NCBI GenBank assembly: GCA_963817755.1
Contig: CAWFPB010000002.1
Span: 372,001 to 436,000 of the forward strand
Direction of reading: 5' to 3'
Length of the DNA stretch: 64,000 bases
DNA from: Oleiagrimonas sp963817755
GTDB taxonomy: Bacteria; Pseudomonadota; Gammaproteobacteria; Xanthomonadales; Rhodanobacteraceae
Shown piece after piece: positions 25,567-34,251 of this stretch (positions are counted from its first letter, which is position 1; each line of letters opens with the position of its first letter). The notes beneath the pieces were generated by a model. The model did not search any database. It was not told the DNA's origin and saw only the letters and a list, made by a program, of their open reading frames with translations. The translations under genes and the position numbers were made by a program.

Positions 25567-26920
25567 AGCACAGGCGCACCCGAAGGCCCGGTCCGGCATC
25601 GTCCAGGAGCAGGGCGGCACCGTGCAGACGGGCCACGGAACGCACCAGGGACAGTCCCAGGCCGCTGCCCTCGGTGTGGCGGCTGCTTTCCAGGCGCAGG
25701 AACGGTTCCAGCACGCGTTCGCGCTGATCGGCCGGTATCCCGGGACCGTCGTCGCGGACTTCGATGCAGGTGGTGGCTCCGCGACGATGCAGGCCCAGGG
25801 TGATCGATGTTCCGGGGGGCGTGTGCCGGATCGCATTCTCGACCAGGTTGACCAGGGCCTGCACCAGCAGCTCGCGATCGCCGGGCACGCTGGCCCGACA
25901 GCCCAATTCCAGTTCCAGGCGCCGGCCTTCGTTCTCGGCCACGGCCGCGTAGGTGTCATGCAAGTCGCGCAGCAGCGCATCCAGTGCCAGCACCGTGAAG
26001 TCGGCGCGCATCTCACCCGCGTCGACCCGGGCGATGCGCAGCAGCGCCTGGAACACGTTGAGCAGTTCGTCGATGTCGCCGAGTGCGCGCTCGAGCGACT
26101 GGTCGAGTGCCTGTGCATCGCGCGGGGGGCGCCGCTGAAGGCTTTCCAGGCGCTGTCGCAAGCGGGTCAGCGGCGTGCGCAGGTCATGGGCGATGTCGGC
26201 GCCGACACGCCGCACATCGGCCAGCAATGCGGCGATGCGGTCGAGCATGCCGTTGATGGTGGCGGCAATCAGGTCCAGCTCGTCGCCATTGCCGCGTCGC
26301 GGCATGCGCTGGTCCAGCTGACCGGCGCTGATGGCCTCGGCAGCCGCGGACATGGCGCGCACGCGGCGCGAAAGACGGCGTCCGACCAGGGACCCGGCCA
26401 GCAGCGAAATGGCCACGATGAACAGCAGGGAAAGCGCGAAGATGCGACCGGCCACGCGACGGACGTGGTCGAGGTAGTAGGTGTCCCGTGCCACCACCAG
26501 CCAGCCATTCTGGGCGGTGCGCACGGTGTACAGAACCAGCTCGCGCGGGACCGGCATGGGTGCGCGGCGCGTGGCGCGCGGGGTGAAACGCAGGTGCGAC
26601 CATCCGCTGCGGGTGGGCCGATGTTCCAGGTTTCCGGCCAGCTGGATGCCGTTGGCGGCATACAGGGCATACCAGCGCGACAGTCCGGCGCCGAGGATGA
26701 TGCGTTCCTCGATCTCGGTACTCAGGGCATCCAGTCCGCGCTGGTAGGACAGCACCACCAGGTCGCGCGCATCGGCGCGTATCGCCCGACGCTGTTCGGC
26801 GCCCGCCTCGTGCGCGGTGCCGATCCACAGGATGGCACCGGTCAGCAGGGCAAACAGCGTGAACAGACCGGCCAGGCCCAGCGCCAGTCGGAACGCGCTG
26901 GTCGGTTTATGCCGGAGCAA
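25478..26920 (-). CDS. Sensor histidine kinase of a two-component system
   Basis: 480 residues if started at the TTG at 26920, which overlaps the end of the upstream regulator gene; an ATG at 26980 would add 20 non-family-like residues. Helix 1 (12-33), a periplasmic region of about 120 residues, helix 2 (158-180), a HAMP linker (180-235), the H-box GADIAHDLRTPL with phospho-acceptor His245, then ATP-binding boxes: N (LVNLVENAIRHT), G1 (DDGPGIP) and G2 (GSGLGLSLV). It should phosphorylate the regulator encoded just upstream. The extracytoplasmic part has no recognised sensor fold. Given the next genes it may monitor phosphate-ester availability or envelope state (inference). Its 3' end overlaps the phytase-like gene. 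Confidence 0.9.
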   Translation of the reverse strand: MLRHKPTSAFRLALGLAGLFTLFALLTGAILWIGTAHEAGAEQRRAIRADARDLVVLSYQRGLDALSTEIEERIILGAGLSRWYALYAANGIQLAGNLEHRPTRSGWSHLRFTPRATRRAPMPVPRELVLYTVRTAQNGWLVVARDTYYLDHVRRVAGRIFALSLLFIVAISLLAGSLVGRRLSRRVRAMSAAAEAISAGQLDQRMPRRGNGDELDLIAATINGMLDRIAALLADVRRVGADIAHDLRTPLTRLRQRLESLQRRPPRDAQALDQSLERALGDIDELLNVFQALLRIARVDAGEMRADFTVLALDALLRDLHDTYAAVAENEGRRLELELGCRASVPGDRELLVQALVNLVENAIRHTPPGTSITLGLHRRGATTCIEVRDDGPGIPADQRERVLEPFLRLESSRHTEGSGLGLSLVRSVARLHGAALLLDDAGPGLRVRLCFTADTPPVAGDANPAGRTRRTRAPGSDSG

Positions 26921-27596
26921 CGCTGCTGCGCAGTCGGTAGCCGTAGCCGCGCACCGTTTCGATGGGGTTGTCGCCGCCATCGCCGCGCCGGACCTTGGCG
27001 CGCAACCGCGACAGGTGGGTCTCGACCACGCCGGTGCGCGGGTTGAAGTGGAAGTTCCACACCTGCTCGAGCAGCATGGACCGGGTGACCACCCGGCCGG
27101 CGTGGCGGATCAGCACCTCCAGGAGGCGAAATTCCGTCGGGGTCAGTTCCAGCAGGTTGCCATCCAGGTACGCTTCGTGCCGGGCCACGTCCAGGCGCAA
27201 GGGCCCGGCGTCGAACACGGTCTGCACCGGCGCCAGCGCCGGGCGGCGGGCCACCGCCCGCAGGCGGGCCAGCAGCTCGGCCTGCGAGAAGGGCTTGCCC
27301 AGGTAGTCGTCGGCGCCGGCATCCAGGCCCTCGATGCGCTGCGGGGTCTCGCTCAGGGCGGTCAGCATGATGATCGGGGCCTGCAGGCCGGCCGCCCGGG
27401 CCGCCCGGACCAGGTCGATCCCGTCCAGTCCGGGCAGGCGGCGGTCCACCACCAGGGCATCGAACGGTTCGCCGACGGCCTTCACCAGGCCGTCGCGGCC
27501 GTTGTCCGCGGTACAGGTGAGATAGCCCTCGTCCCGCAGGCCGCCGGCCACCCATTCCCGCATGTCGTTGTCGTCCTCGACGATCAGGATACGCAA
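26907..27596 (-). CDS. OmpR/PhoB-family response regulator
   Basis: 229 residues from a TTG start at 27596, six bases after AGGAGAG; there is no ATG near the conserved R-I-L-I-V-E-D-D beginning, and the frame upstream is not family-like. Receiver domain 1-115 with acidic pair Asp8-Asp9, phospho-acceptor Asp51 (VVDRRLPGLDG), Thr in MLTAL and Lys in LGKPF. Winged-helix DNA-binding domain from about 130 to the end (LTPTEFRLLEVLI, NPIETVRGYGYRLR). Forms an operon with the kinase gene, which it overlaps by 14 bp. Candidate regulator of the phosphatase and receptor genes encoded just upstream on the same strand. Confidence 0.92.
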   Translation of the reverse strand: MRILIVEDDNDMREWVAGGLRDEGYLTCTADNGRDGLVKAVGEPFDALVVDRRLPGLDGIDLVRAARAAGLQAPIIMLTALSETPQRIEGLDAGADDYLGKPFSQAELLARLRAVARRPALAPVQTVFDAGPLRLDVARHEAYLDGNLLELTPTEFRLLEVLIRHAGRVVTRSMLLEQVWNFHFNPRTGVVETHLSRLRAKVRRGDGGDNPIETVRGYGYRLRSSVAPA

Positions 27597-27732
27597 GCCA
27601 CTCTCCTGGTCCGCGGTCCCTGGATCCACGTCATCGCCGATGCGCGTCGAGGTGGTCACTGCACGAACTCCCGAATCCCAAACGTAGGCAGATGGTGTGA
27701 CGGCATGATGAAGGACACGCGTGTACCGACGC

Positions 27733-29250
27733 TCAGTGGCCACTCGGGCGAGCGAGCATCTTCCAGTTCACGCCGGGCAGCGGCGGGGTGCCCTGCTCAC
27801 GGACAGCCTGCAGGGCATGTGCCGGCAGCCCGAGCGACTGCAGCAGGGTCGGAGCGACCGACGTGGTCGACACCGGCATGTCCAGGCGTCGACCCGGTCC
27901 GGGAAGCATCGGTCCACAGACCAGTAGCGCCACGTGGGTGTCGTCGGCGAGGAAACCGCCATGCTCGGCAAGCTTGGTGGATCCGCGGTGACCGTAGATC
28001 ACGCCCGGTTCCGGAATCACGATCAGGTCCGGCGTGCGGTTGTCATGACGGGGCGAGGGGAAGCGCAGCGCCAGGCGTCGTCCCCACAAGACGCGGTCGA
28101 TGCCCAGTTGCCTGCGCGCGGCCAGCAGGGTGCGTGCCACGGTGCCGGTGTTGCGCGCATCGTGCAGCCAGATCAGCGCGCCCTGGTCGGTGGTCAGCTG
28201 CGCGGGTTCACCCTGGGCCGCCGCCGCGATCACCGCGTGCAGTCGCCGCGAAGGGATGTGCCGGACCCGGGTGGGGTCGATCGGGCCGTTGCCGTGCTTG
28301 GCGGTGAGGATGATCAGCGTGCTGGCCGCCAGGTGGCGTCGGTGCAGGGTGTCGAGCAGTTCGCCGATCAGGTGGTCGACGTGCCCCATGGCCGCATCCA
28401 GGGAGGTCGAGGGCACGCCCTCGGCATTCTGGTAGCCGGCCAGTTTCTGCGCCACGTTGATGCTCTGCAGGTTCAGGCCCAGCAGGGTGGGGACGGGGGC
28501 GTGGGCATGCCCGCCGTGGCGAAAGCCGTCCAGTTCGTGCAGGACCGCCTGCATCTTGCCGGTGTCGTAGGTCTCGGTGGCGGCGATCGAGGCGGTGATG
28601 GCGTCGGTGTCGCGCTGGCCTTCGCCATCCATGCCGATTTCCGGGGTATACAGGTCGTCCACGCCGTGTCCGGATGGGCCCTGCACGATGGCGTAGGCAG
28701 GATGCTTGTCGGCCCAGGCGGTGTAGCCTCCGGCGGCATGCACCACGTTGAAGACGGTGTTTACGCGCAAGTACTGCCACGGGTAGACCGGTCGGCAGCC
28801 GTGCGCCGGATCCCGGGGAAGCTTGTCCACGGCGATGTGCCGGCCGTCCGCGGTATCGATGTCCTCGTTGTAGACCACGTGCGCGCCGACGGCTGCACAG
28901 GGTCCGTTGGACGGGGCCAGGCTTCGGTCCCAGGTGTTGTCGTAGTAGACCCCGGTGACCGCGGGCGTGCCGCCGGTGACCAGGGCCAGCAGGCCGGGGA
29001 AGGAGTCGGCCGGCACCACGGTATGCGCGTCGGTGTATTCCAGGCCGTGCGCGGCCAGGCGCGCCAGATGCGAATCGGGGTGCAGACGTATGAAATAACG
29101 AAGGTCCAGCGCGTGCAGTCCATCGACGCTGATCAGCACCACGTGGTGGACCGGCGAGGGGTGCGCGCGGAGCCGGGCGCAGGCGATGCCCGGCAGCATC
29201 AGGAGCAGAAGGCCGGCGAGGAGGATTCGGTTCTTGAGTGTGGGTTGCAT
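27733..29250 (-). CDS. Exported alkaline-phosphatase-superfamily enzyme (type I phosphodiesterase/NPP-like)
   Basis: 505 residues from the ATG at 29250, which gives a clean signal peptide ending near PGIACARL; a second ATG seven codons upstream is possible. The metal site begins VVLISVDGLHALD (first Asp); the nucleophile region is VVPADSFPGLLALVTGG with Ser where NPP enzymes have Thr; GVYYDNTWD follows; later ILTAKHGNGPIDP and LAEHGGFLADDTH supply the second-metal His/Asp residues. Members hydrolyse phosphodiesters, phosphonates or phosphate monoesters in the periplasm. The gene follows the TonB-dependent receptor gene by 83 bp on the same strand, so they probably form one transcript. Exact substrate unknown. 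Confidence 0.82.
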   Translation of the reverse strand: MQPTLKNRILLAGLLLLMLPGIACARLRAHPSPVHHVVLISVDGLHALDLRYFIRLHPDSHLARLAAHGLEYTDAHTVVPADSFPGLLALVTGGTPAVTGVYYDNTWDRSLAPSNGPCAAVGAHVVYNEDIDTADGRHIAVDKLPRDPAHGCRPVYPWQYLRVNTVFNVVHAAGGYTAWADKHPAYAIVQGPSGHGVDDLYTPEIGMDGEGQRDTDAITASIAATETYDTGKMQAVLHELDGFRHGGHAHAPVPTLLGLNLQSINVAQKLAGYQNAEGVPSTSLDAAMGHVDHLIGELLDTLHRRHLAASTLIILTAKHGNGPIDPTRVRHIPSRRLHAVIAAAAQGEPAQLTTDQGALIWLHDARNTGTVARTLLAARRQLGIDRVLWGRRLALRFPSPRHDNRTPDLIVIPEPGVIYGHRGSTKLAEHGGFLADDTHVALLVCGPMLPGPGRRLDMPVSTTSVAPTLLQSLGLPAHALQAVREQGTPPLPGVNWKMLARPSGH

Positions 29251-29333
29251 GCAGGGACCCTGGGTCGTCATGAAAGGGTGTGGCCCGCACGGTGAGGGCC
29301 GTGCGGACCACGATGGCCGAGCTCTGCGCTGCT

Positions 29334-31709
29334 TCAGAGCACCGGCACGTCGAAGCTCGCCATCACGCTGCGGCCCGGCGTCGCGTAGAACAACGGGACG
29401 TTGCCGGCGGTGTAGCCGCTGAGGACGTAGAGCTTGCGCACGTTGGCCAGGTTGAAGACCTGGAGGCTGAGCTTGCTGCCGCGCGGCAGCAGGAACGCTT
29501 CGGGCAGGGTGTAGTGCACCGAAAGGTTGGTGATGGTGTCGGGACGGAAGCGGTAGATCGGCATGTCCCGGCCGCTGGTTGCGGTGCCCAGGTCACCGAA
29601 GTTGGCGCCGGTGTACTTGGCCGTCAGGGCCGCATCCCACGGGCCGCGGTGCCACATCAGGGCCAGCGCCCCCAGGTATTTCGGGGTCGCCGTCAGTTGC
29701 AGGTTGTCCGACAGCTGGGTGGCCTTGTTGTAGGTGGCGTTGGCATACACGCTCAGTCCACCGCCGACCAGGTAGCTGCCCTCCAGTTCCAGTCCGCGGT
29801 AGTGCACGCCGCCGGTGTTGCGGAAGTAGGTGATGCCGCCGACCTTCTGCTTGATCACCAGGTTGTTGAAGTTGATCGCGTACACGTCGGCGCTGAAGTT
29901 GCCGCGATCGCCGCGCCAGGTGGTGCCGGCCTGGAAGTTGGTGGTCTGCTCGGGGTTGACGTTGGCGGCGGAGGTGCCCGGCTCGGGCACGTAGAACAGG
30001 TTCTCGTTCGGCGCCAGGTAACCCTTGGCGGCTTGCACGTAGGCTGCCCAGTCCTCGTTGATGGTGTAGTGCAGGTCAACGGCGGGCAGCAGCTTGGACC
30101 AGGTCTGGCTGTAGTCCATCGGCGTGCCGGTCTTCTCCTGCACCGTGGCCACGTCGTGGCGACGGAACCACGCATACTTGACGCCGGTCGACAGGCGCAG
30201 CGCATCGGTGATATTCCAGTCGTACTCCAGGTAGGGCTGGAAGGTGGCGAAGGTGCCGTCGATGTGCCGGTCCTTCTTGCTCAGGGCGAACGCGGCCGCG
30301 TAGCTGGGGCCGTTCCAGGCCCAGTTGTTGCTGGCGTCCTCGTCCAGCTGGTAGCGGTGGTACAGCTGCTTGTTGTACCAGGCGCCGTAGCGCAGCACGC
30401 CCGGGCCCAGGTCCTGGTGCACGCGGAAGGTGTCGCCCCAGTTGCGGTACAGCATGTACATGTTCTGGCCCGGCACGTTGTAGGGGCTGTAGTAGGTGCC
30501 GTTGGTGCTGCCGGCCCCGGCCGGGAAGGTGCCGTCGCCGGCGGATCCGGCCGGACCGTTGTTGATGCCGTAGTCGAGGTTGCCACCGTTGGGATCCAGG
30601 CCGTTCCAGCCGTGGTGGTAGTCCGAGACCGTGTACAGGTTGTTGTCGATGTGCACGCCGTCCAGGTCGCTGGTCAGGCGCACGTATTCCATGTCGGTGT
30701 TGACGGTGTCGAAGTTGTAGCCGGTGTAGGCCTGGCTGGTCGGGTTCTTGCTCAGGCCGTAGCGCCAGCCGTACACCTGCATCTGGCCGGGCATGGCACT
30801 GGTGGGTCCGCTGCCGTCGTTGACGGCCACATACGGGTAGCTGGTGGCGCCGACGATGGCGGCGTTGCTTCCGGTGCCGGTATTGACCAGCGAGGCGACG
30901 GTCAGCGTGGTGTGTTCGCCCAGCGGCTTGACGGCCTTGAAGAAGAAGTTGTGGCGGTCCAGGTTGGCGCCGCCGAGATAACCGTCGGTCTTCACCTGAC
31001 GGTAGTCGATGGTGGCGCGCAGGCCGCCGGCGTCCTTGAGCACACCGGTATCCATGGAGGCGCCGAGCATGTAGGTGTTGAAGCTGCCCACGCTCCCGTA
31101 GACGTGGGCATCGGCCTTCATCGACGGATCGCGGCTGGTCATGTTCACGGTGCCGCCGAAGGTGGCGTAGCCCACCGTCGATGCATTGCCGGGGCCGCGG
31201 TCGACGGTGATGCTGCCGATGTCCTGCGGCATGAAGTAGTTCACCGAATGATGGGTGAAATCGTTGGCGTCGCCGAACGGGATGCCGTCCATCAGCAGGT
31301 TGTACTGGCCATCCTGGAATCCGCGGATGGTCATGCCGGCGCTGTTGCCCATGCCGATGCCGTTGGGCTGGGTGTTGTTGACGCTGGGCGTGTAGTTGAG
31401 GATTTCCGAGTACGAGGCGATCGGCGAATGCAGGTTGCGGATGGCCTTGCCGGAGACCACCGAGGTGGGCTGGCTGACATGCAGCGGCGTCACCGCGGGC
31501 AGCTGGTCGGAGTCGATGGCGTTGGCCGTGACGTAGATCCTGGCCAGCATCCTGGCCTTTTCGCGGCGCGCGTGATGCGTGCCGGCCGATTCACCGGAGG
31601 GTGCGGCGTTCGTGTGCACCGGAGAGGTCGCAGCCATGGCGGAAGCACAGGCCAGTGCCACGGCCAGGGCAAGCGGAGTGCGGACGAGCAGACGGGAACG
31701 GGGGGACAT
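29334..31709 (-). CDS. TonB-dependent outer-membrane receptor
   Basis: 791 residues from the ATG at 31709, preceded by GGAG with good spacing. Signal peptide to about residue 28 (SAMAATS). The plug domain runs from about 60 to 200: S-V-V-S-G-K-A-I-R-N-L, ILNYTPSVNNTQPNGIGMGN, MTIRGFQDGQYNLLMDGIPF, DRGPGNASTVGYATFGGTVN. The rest is a 22-strand-type barrel ending with GRSVMASFDVPVL, without the usual terminal aromatic residue. It imports a bulky nutrient with energy from TonB/ExbB/ExbD; a TonB candidate is encoded at 35322. Cotranscribed with a phosphatase-family gene, which hints at a phosphorylated ligand, although siderophore-type receptors look similar. A 20-bp palindrome lies upstream. Confidence 0.92.
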   Translation of the reverse strand: MSPRSRLLVRTPLALAVALACASAMAATSPVHTNAAPSGESAGTHHARREKARMLARIYVTANAIDSDQLPAVTPLHVSQPTSVVSGKAIRNLHSPIASYSEILNYTPSVNNTQPNGIGMGNSAGMTIRGFQDGQYNLLMDGIPFGDANDFTHHSVNYFMPQDIGSITVDRGPGNASTVGYATFGGTVNMTSRDPSMKADAHVYGSVGSFNTYMLGASMDTGVLKDAGGLRATIDYRQVKTDGYLGGANLDRHNFFFKAVKPLGEHTTLTVASLVNTGTGSNAAIVGATSYPYVAVNDGSGPTSAMPGQMQVYGWRYGLSKNPTSQAYTGYNFDTVNTDMEYVRLTSDLDGVHIDNNLYTVSDYHHGWNGLDPNGGNLDYGINNGPAGSAGDGTFPAGAGSTNGTYYSPYNVPGQNMYMLYRNWGDTFRVHQDLGPGVLRYGAWYNKQLYHRYQLDEDASNNWAWNGPSYAAAFALSKKDRHIDGTFATFQPYLEYDWNITDALRLSTGVKYAWFRRHDVATVQEKTGTPMDYSQTWSKLLPAVDLHYTINEDWAAYVQAAKGYLAPNENLFYVPEPGTSAANVNPEQTTNFQAGTTWRGDRGNFSADVYAINFNNLVIKQKVGGITYFRNTGGVHYRGLELEGSYLVGGGLSVYANATYNKATQLSDNLQLTATPKYLGALALMWHRGPWDAALTAKYTGANFGDLGTATSGRDMPIYRFRPDTITNLSVHYTLPEAFLLPRGSKLSLQVFNLANVRKLYVLSGYTAGNVPLFYATPGRSVMASFDVPVL

Positions 31710-31795
31710 GCGGGATCTCCAGGAAGAAGTCCCGCCCAGCTTCGGTTGTCCCCATGGCACGGCCTTGACTGTTTGCTTGCAGCGATCGAACGCAC

Positions 31796-31815
31796 GGCTT
31801 ACGAAATCGTAAGCC
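31796..31815. promoter_or_regulatory. 20-bp palindrome upstream of the receptor gene (candidate operator)
   Basis: GGCTTACGA, two A residues, then TCGTAAGCC: a perfect 9-bp inverted repeat 87 bp before the receptor start codon and 48 bp after the end of the AhpD-like gene. The two-base centre and absence of a T tract in either direction argue against a terminator and for a dimeric repressor or activator site. The binding protein is unknown; OmpR-type regulators usually use direct repeats, so it need not be the neighbouring response regulator. Confidence 0.5.
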
Positions 31816-31862
31816 TGCAGGGACGCCGCGCGAGTGTCACGGCGCCCGCATCCGCAAACCGT

Positions 31863-32210
31863 TTACTGGCCGCCGAACTCTTCCCAGGCGCGGATCGCCT
31901 GGCCGGCGTACATCAGCGACGGGCCGCCGCCCATGTACACGGCCACCGCCAGGGTTTCCATGAACGCCTCGCGCGCCACCTCCATGCGGCACAGGGTCTT
32001 GACGTGGAAGCCGATGCAACCGTCGCAGTGGCCGGCGATACCGATGGCCAGGGCCATCAGTTCCTTGAACTCGGCGCTGAGCGCGCCGGCGGCCAGGGCG
32101 CAGCGGGCCATGGACGAGAAGCCGTTCAGGGCATCGGGCTGCTCGGCGCGCAGGGTCGCAAGGGCCTTGTTGAGATCCTTGGTCAGGGTCTTGTAGGAAA
32201 CGTGTGACAT
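31863..32210 (-). CDS. Carboxymuconolactone decarboxylase / AhpD-like protein
   Basis: 115 residues, all-helical. The redox motif is GHCDGCIGFHVK: two Cys separated by two residues with the nearby His, as in AhpD-type alkylhydroperoxidases. MALAIGIAGHCDGCI and YMGGGPSLMYAGQAI match the CMD family. Known members reduce peroxides through the Cys pair or serve decarboxylation; a small stand-alone protein with the CxxC motif is more likely a peroxidase. Cytoplasmic. Monocistronic, between the receptor promoter and a divergent MAPEG gene. Confidence 0.85.
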   Translation of the reverse strand: MSHVSYKTLTKDLNKALATLRAEQPDALNGFSSMARCALAAGALSAEFKELMALAIGIAGHCDGCIGFHVKTLCRMEVAREAFMETLAVAVYMGGGPSLMYAGQAIRAWEEFGGQ

Positions 32211-32394
32211 CGGGTGCTCCTGGGCGTGGTGCGGGACGGTCCGGGTCCGTCATCGCGACCATTATCCGGGCCTGCCTGCGTGCACGATCCGATCCAGATC
32301 AAGAACGGGCGATTGCGGGCATCCCATGACATCGGACCCGGGACCGCGGCATAGTGGGCGCCGGGCCGATCCGGCCCGACGGGAGGAGAGTCGC

Positions 32395-32784
32395 ATGAAC
32401 GTGTTGACTTCGATGCTGGCCTGGAGCGTGGTGCTGGGGCTGGTGCAGATCGTGCTCGTGGTGCTGGCGGCCGTCGGCCAGCGGGGATTGGGCTGGGCGG
32501 TGAGTCCGCGTGACCGGGACAACGGTCCGCTGACCGGCGTGGCCGGCCGTCTGCAGCGGGCGCTGTCCAACTTCCTCGAGACGTTCCCGTTGTTCGCGGC
32601 CATGGCGCTGGCAGCCATGGTGCTCGGTCATGCCGATGGCCGTGCGGCCTTGGGCGCGCAGTTGTATTTCTGGGCGCGCGTGGCCTATGTGCCGATCTAT
32701 GCGGCGGGCATCCCCTGGCTGCGCACGCTGGTCTGGCTGGCCTCGGTGGTGGGCATCATCCTGATCCTGCTGGCGTTGTTCTGA
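32395..32784 (+). CDS. MAPEG family membrane protein
   Basis: 129 residues from the ATG at 32395, following GGAGGAGAG. Four hydrophobic helices (about 5-28, 58-80, 85-103 and 106-128) and the loop AGRLQRALSNFLETFPLFAA correspond to the MAPEG fold (membrane-associated proteins in eicosanoid and glutathione metabolism); the R-x-x-R-A-x-x-N-x-x-E pattern is the glutathione-contact region in animal homologues. Bacterial members are mostly uncharacterised, some with glutathione transferase or peroxidase activity. It is divergent from the AhpD-like peroxidase gene, which fits oxidative defence (inference). Confidence 0.82.
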   Translation: MNVLTSMLAWSVVLGLVQIVLVVLAAVGQRGLGWAVSPRDRDNGPLTGVAGRLQRALSNFLETFPLFAAMALAAMVLGHADGRAALGAQLYFWARVAYVPIYAAGIPWLRTLVWLASVVGIILILLALF

Positions 32785-32951
32785 CCCCGCGCGTATGGGT
32801 TCCGCGCGTTCGCGCGTTTCAGTTGTGGCCGCGCGGGATCCCTTGCGAGGCAAACCCGGCGTTGACCAGGCGGTCGTCGTGACGACATGTTCAGCATGCC
32901 CGCGTTACGCTTGCCTGCGGTCGGTCCTTTCGACGCCACCGGGGAAACGGC

Positions 32952-33149
32952 ATGAATGCACTCGAATCCGTCGCCGCGCATTGTCCGTATTGCGGAGAAC
33001 CGATCGAGCTGCTCGTCGACTGCACGTTGCACGAGCAGCGCTACGTCGAGGATTGCCAGGTGTGCTGCCGGCCGATCGATGTCAGCGTGCGCGTGCACGA
33101 ATTCGATGCGCTGCCTTCGGTGACGCTGCAGCGACAGGACGAGGCCTGA
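32952..33149 (+). CDS. CPXCG motif-containing cysteine-rich protein
   Basis: 65 residues with two Cys pairs, HCPYCGEPI at the front and DCQVCCRPIDVSV in the middle, forming a probable zinc ribbon; EDCQVCCRPI is the family signature. Members are small, conserved in gammaproteobacteria and without assigned function. An additional Cys (LLVDCT) lies between the two pairs. GGGGAAACGGC precedes the ATG. Followed 36 bp later by the dienelactone hydrolase gene, likely in one transcript. Confidence 0.85.
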   Translation: MNALESVAAHCPYCGEPIELLVDCTLHEQRYVEDCQVCCRPIDVSVRVHEFDALPSVTLQRQDEA

Positions 33150-33185
33150 CCATCCACCACCCACGTTGAACGAGAGCGAACAAGC

Positions 33186-33845
33186 ATGGCAAGCAAGATC
33201 ATACTCAAGGACGGCACGCCGACAGTGCACGCCTGGCTGGCGGAGCCGGAGGGCGCGCCGAAGGGCGGCGTGGTCGTGGTGCAGGAAATCTTCGGCGTCA
33301 ACGACCATATCCGCCGCGTGGTGGACGGCTATGCCGCCGACGGCTATGTCGCGATCGCCCCGGCAATGTTCGACCTGGTGCGCCCCGACGTGGAGCTCGA
33401 TTACGACCCGGAGGGCATGAAGGAGGGAGTTGATCTGGTCGGCAGGATCTCCTTCGAAGCCGCGATCGGGCTGGTCGATGCCGCCGCCCGGCGCATCGGC
33501 GACGCCGGCAAGGTCGGCGTGGTCGGCTACTGCTGGGGTGGCTCGGTGGCCTATCTGTCGGCCATCCGCCTGGACCTTCCGGCGGTCAGCTATTACGGCG
33601 GTCGAAACACCCAGTTGGTCGACGAGAAGGCCACGGCGCCACTGATGTTCCATTACGGCGAGCGCGATGCGCACATCAGTGCCGCCGATCGCGACCGCGT
33701 GCGCAAGGCCAACCCCGACGCCGCGTTCCATGTCTATCCGGCCGACCACGGTTTCAACTGCGATGCGCGTGCCAGCTACGACGAGGTCTCGGCCGCGCTG
33801 GCGCGCAAGCGCACCCTGGCGTTCTTCGCCGAGCACCTGGGATGA
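33186..33845 (+). CDS. Dienelactone hydrolase family protein
   Basis: 219 residues, alpha/beta hydrolase fold. The Cys-Asp-His triad is visible: Cys116 in GYCWGGS, Asp161 in GERDAHIS and His188 in PADHGFNCD; the oxyanion region is VVVVQEIFGVNDHIR. The family opens dienelactones in chlorocatechol degradation, but stand-alone members hydrolyse many small esters or lactones. No aromatic-ring dioxygenase gene is adjacent, so the native substrate is open. Cytoplasmic. Lies between the cysteine-rich protein gene (36 bp) and a small membrane-protein gene (10 bp): probably a three-gene operon. Confidence 0.9.
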   Translation: MASKIILKDGTPTVHAWLAEPEGAPKGGVVVVQEIFGVNDHIRRVVDGYAADGYVAIAPAMFDLVRPDVELDYDPEGMKEGVDLVGRISFEAAIGLVDAAARRIGDAGKVGVVGYCWGGSVAYLSAIRLDLPAVSYYGGRNTQLVDEKATAPLMFHYGERDAHISAADRDRVRKANPDAAFHVYPADHGFNCDARASYDEVSAALARKRTLAFFAEHLG

Positions 33846-33855
33846 CCACCGCGCC

Positions 33856-34251
33856 ATGAACCTGCGCTTCCTGGACATGGGCATGGCCGGCGTGCTCGAA
33901 GCCGCCTTGATCGCCTTTCTCGTGGGCGTGGTGGCCCTGCTGGCGGTACGGCTGCTGTTCTCGCGCCGATTAGGCTGGAGCCATGCCCACGAAATCGGCT
34001 GGGCCTGCCTGTTGGCCGTGGTGGCCGGATGCGGCGCCGATTTGTGGCACCTGTTCTACATGTTCATCGTGCCGATGCAGTCCCCGGTCAGCATTCGCCG
34101 GGTGCTCGCGGGCATCCACGACCCGGATTACCTGAGCACGCGCGTGTTCGCCGAACTGGTCGCCGCGGCGCTGGGCGTGTTGCTGGCCTGGTGGCTGTTC
34201 GGCGGCGCACGGCGCCGCCGAACGCCGACAGGCGGTCAGGATCCGGAATAG
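33856..34251 (+). CDS. Small integral membrane protein of unknown function
   Basis: 131 residues with three to four hydrophobic segments (about 12-36, 46-66, 68-75 and 100-118) and a basic, Pro/Gly-containing tail. Starts 10 bp after the hydrolase gene. The polar loop FIVPMQSPVSIRRVLAGIHD between helices has no known motif. The stop codon lies inside the end of the convergent cytochrome b561 gene (16-bp overlap). Not recognised. Confidence 0.6.
   Translation: MNLRFLDMGMAGVLEAALIAFLVGVVALLAVRLLFSRRLGWSHAHEIGWACLLAVVAGCGADLWHLFYMFIVPMQSPVSIRRVLAGIHDPDYLSTRVFAELVAAALGVLLAWWLFGGARRRRTPTGGQDPE

Noticed and set aside
29280..32207. 975-codon plus-strand open frame
   Set aside because: Antisense mirror of the TonB-dependent receptor gene, low-complexity Val/Gly/His composition.
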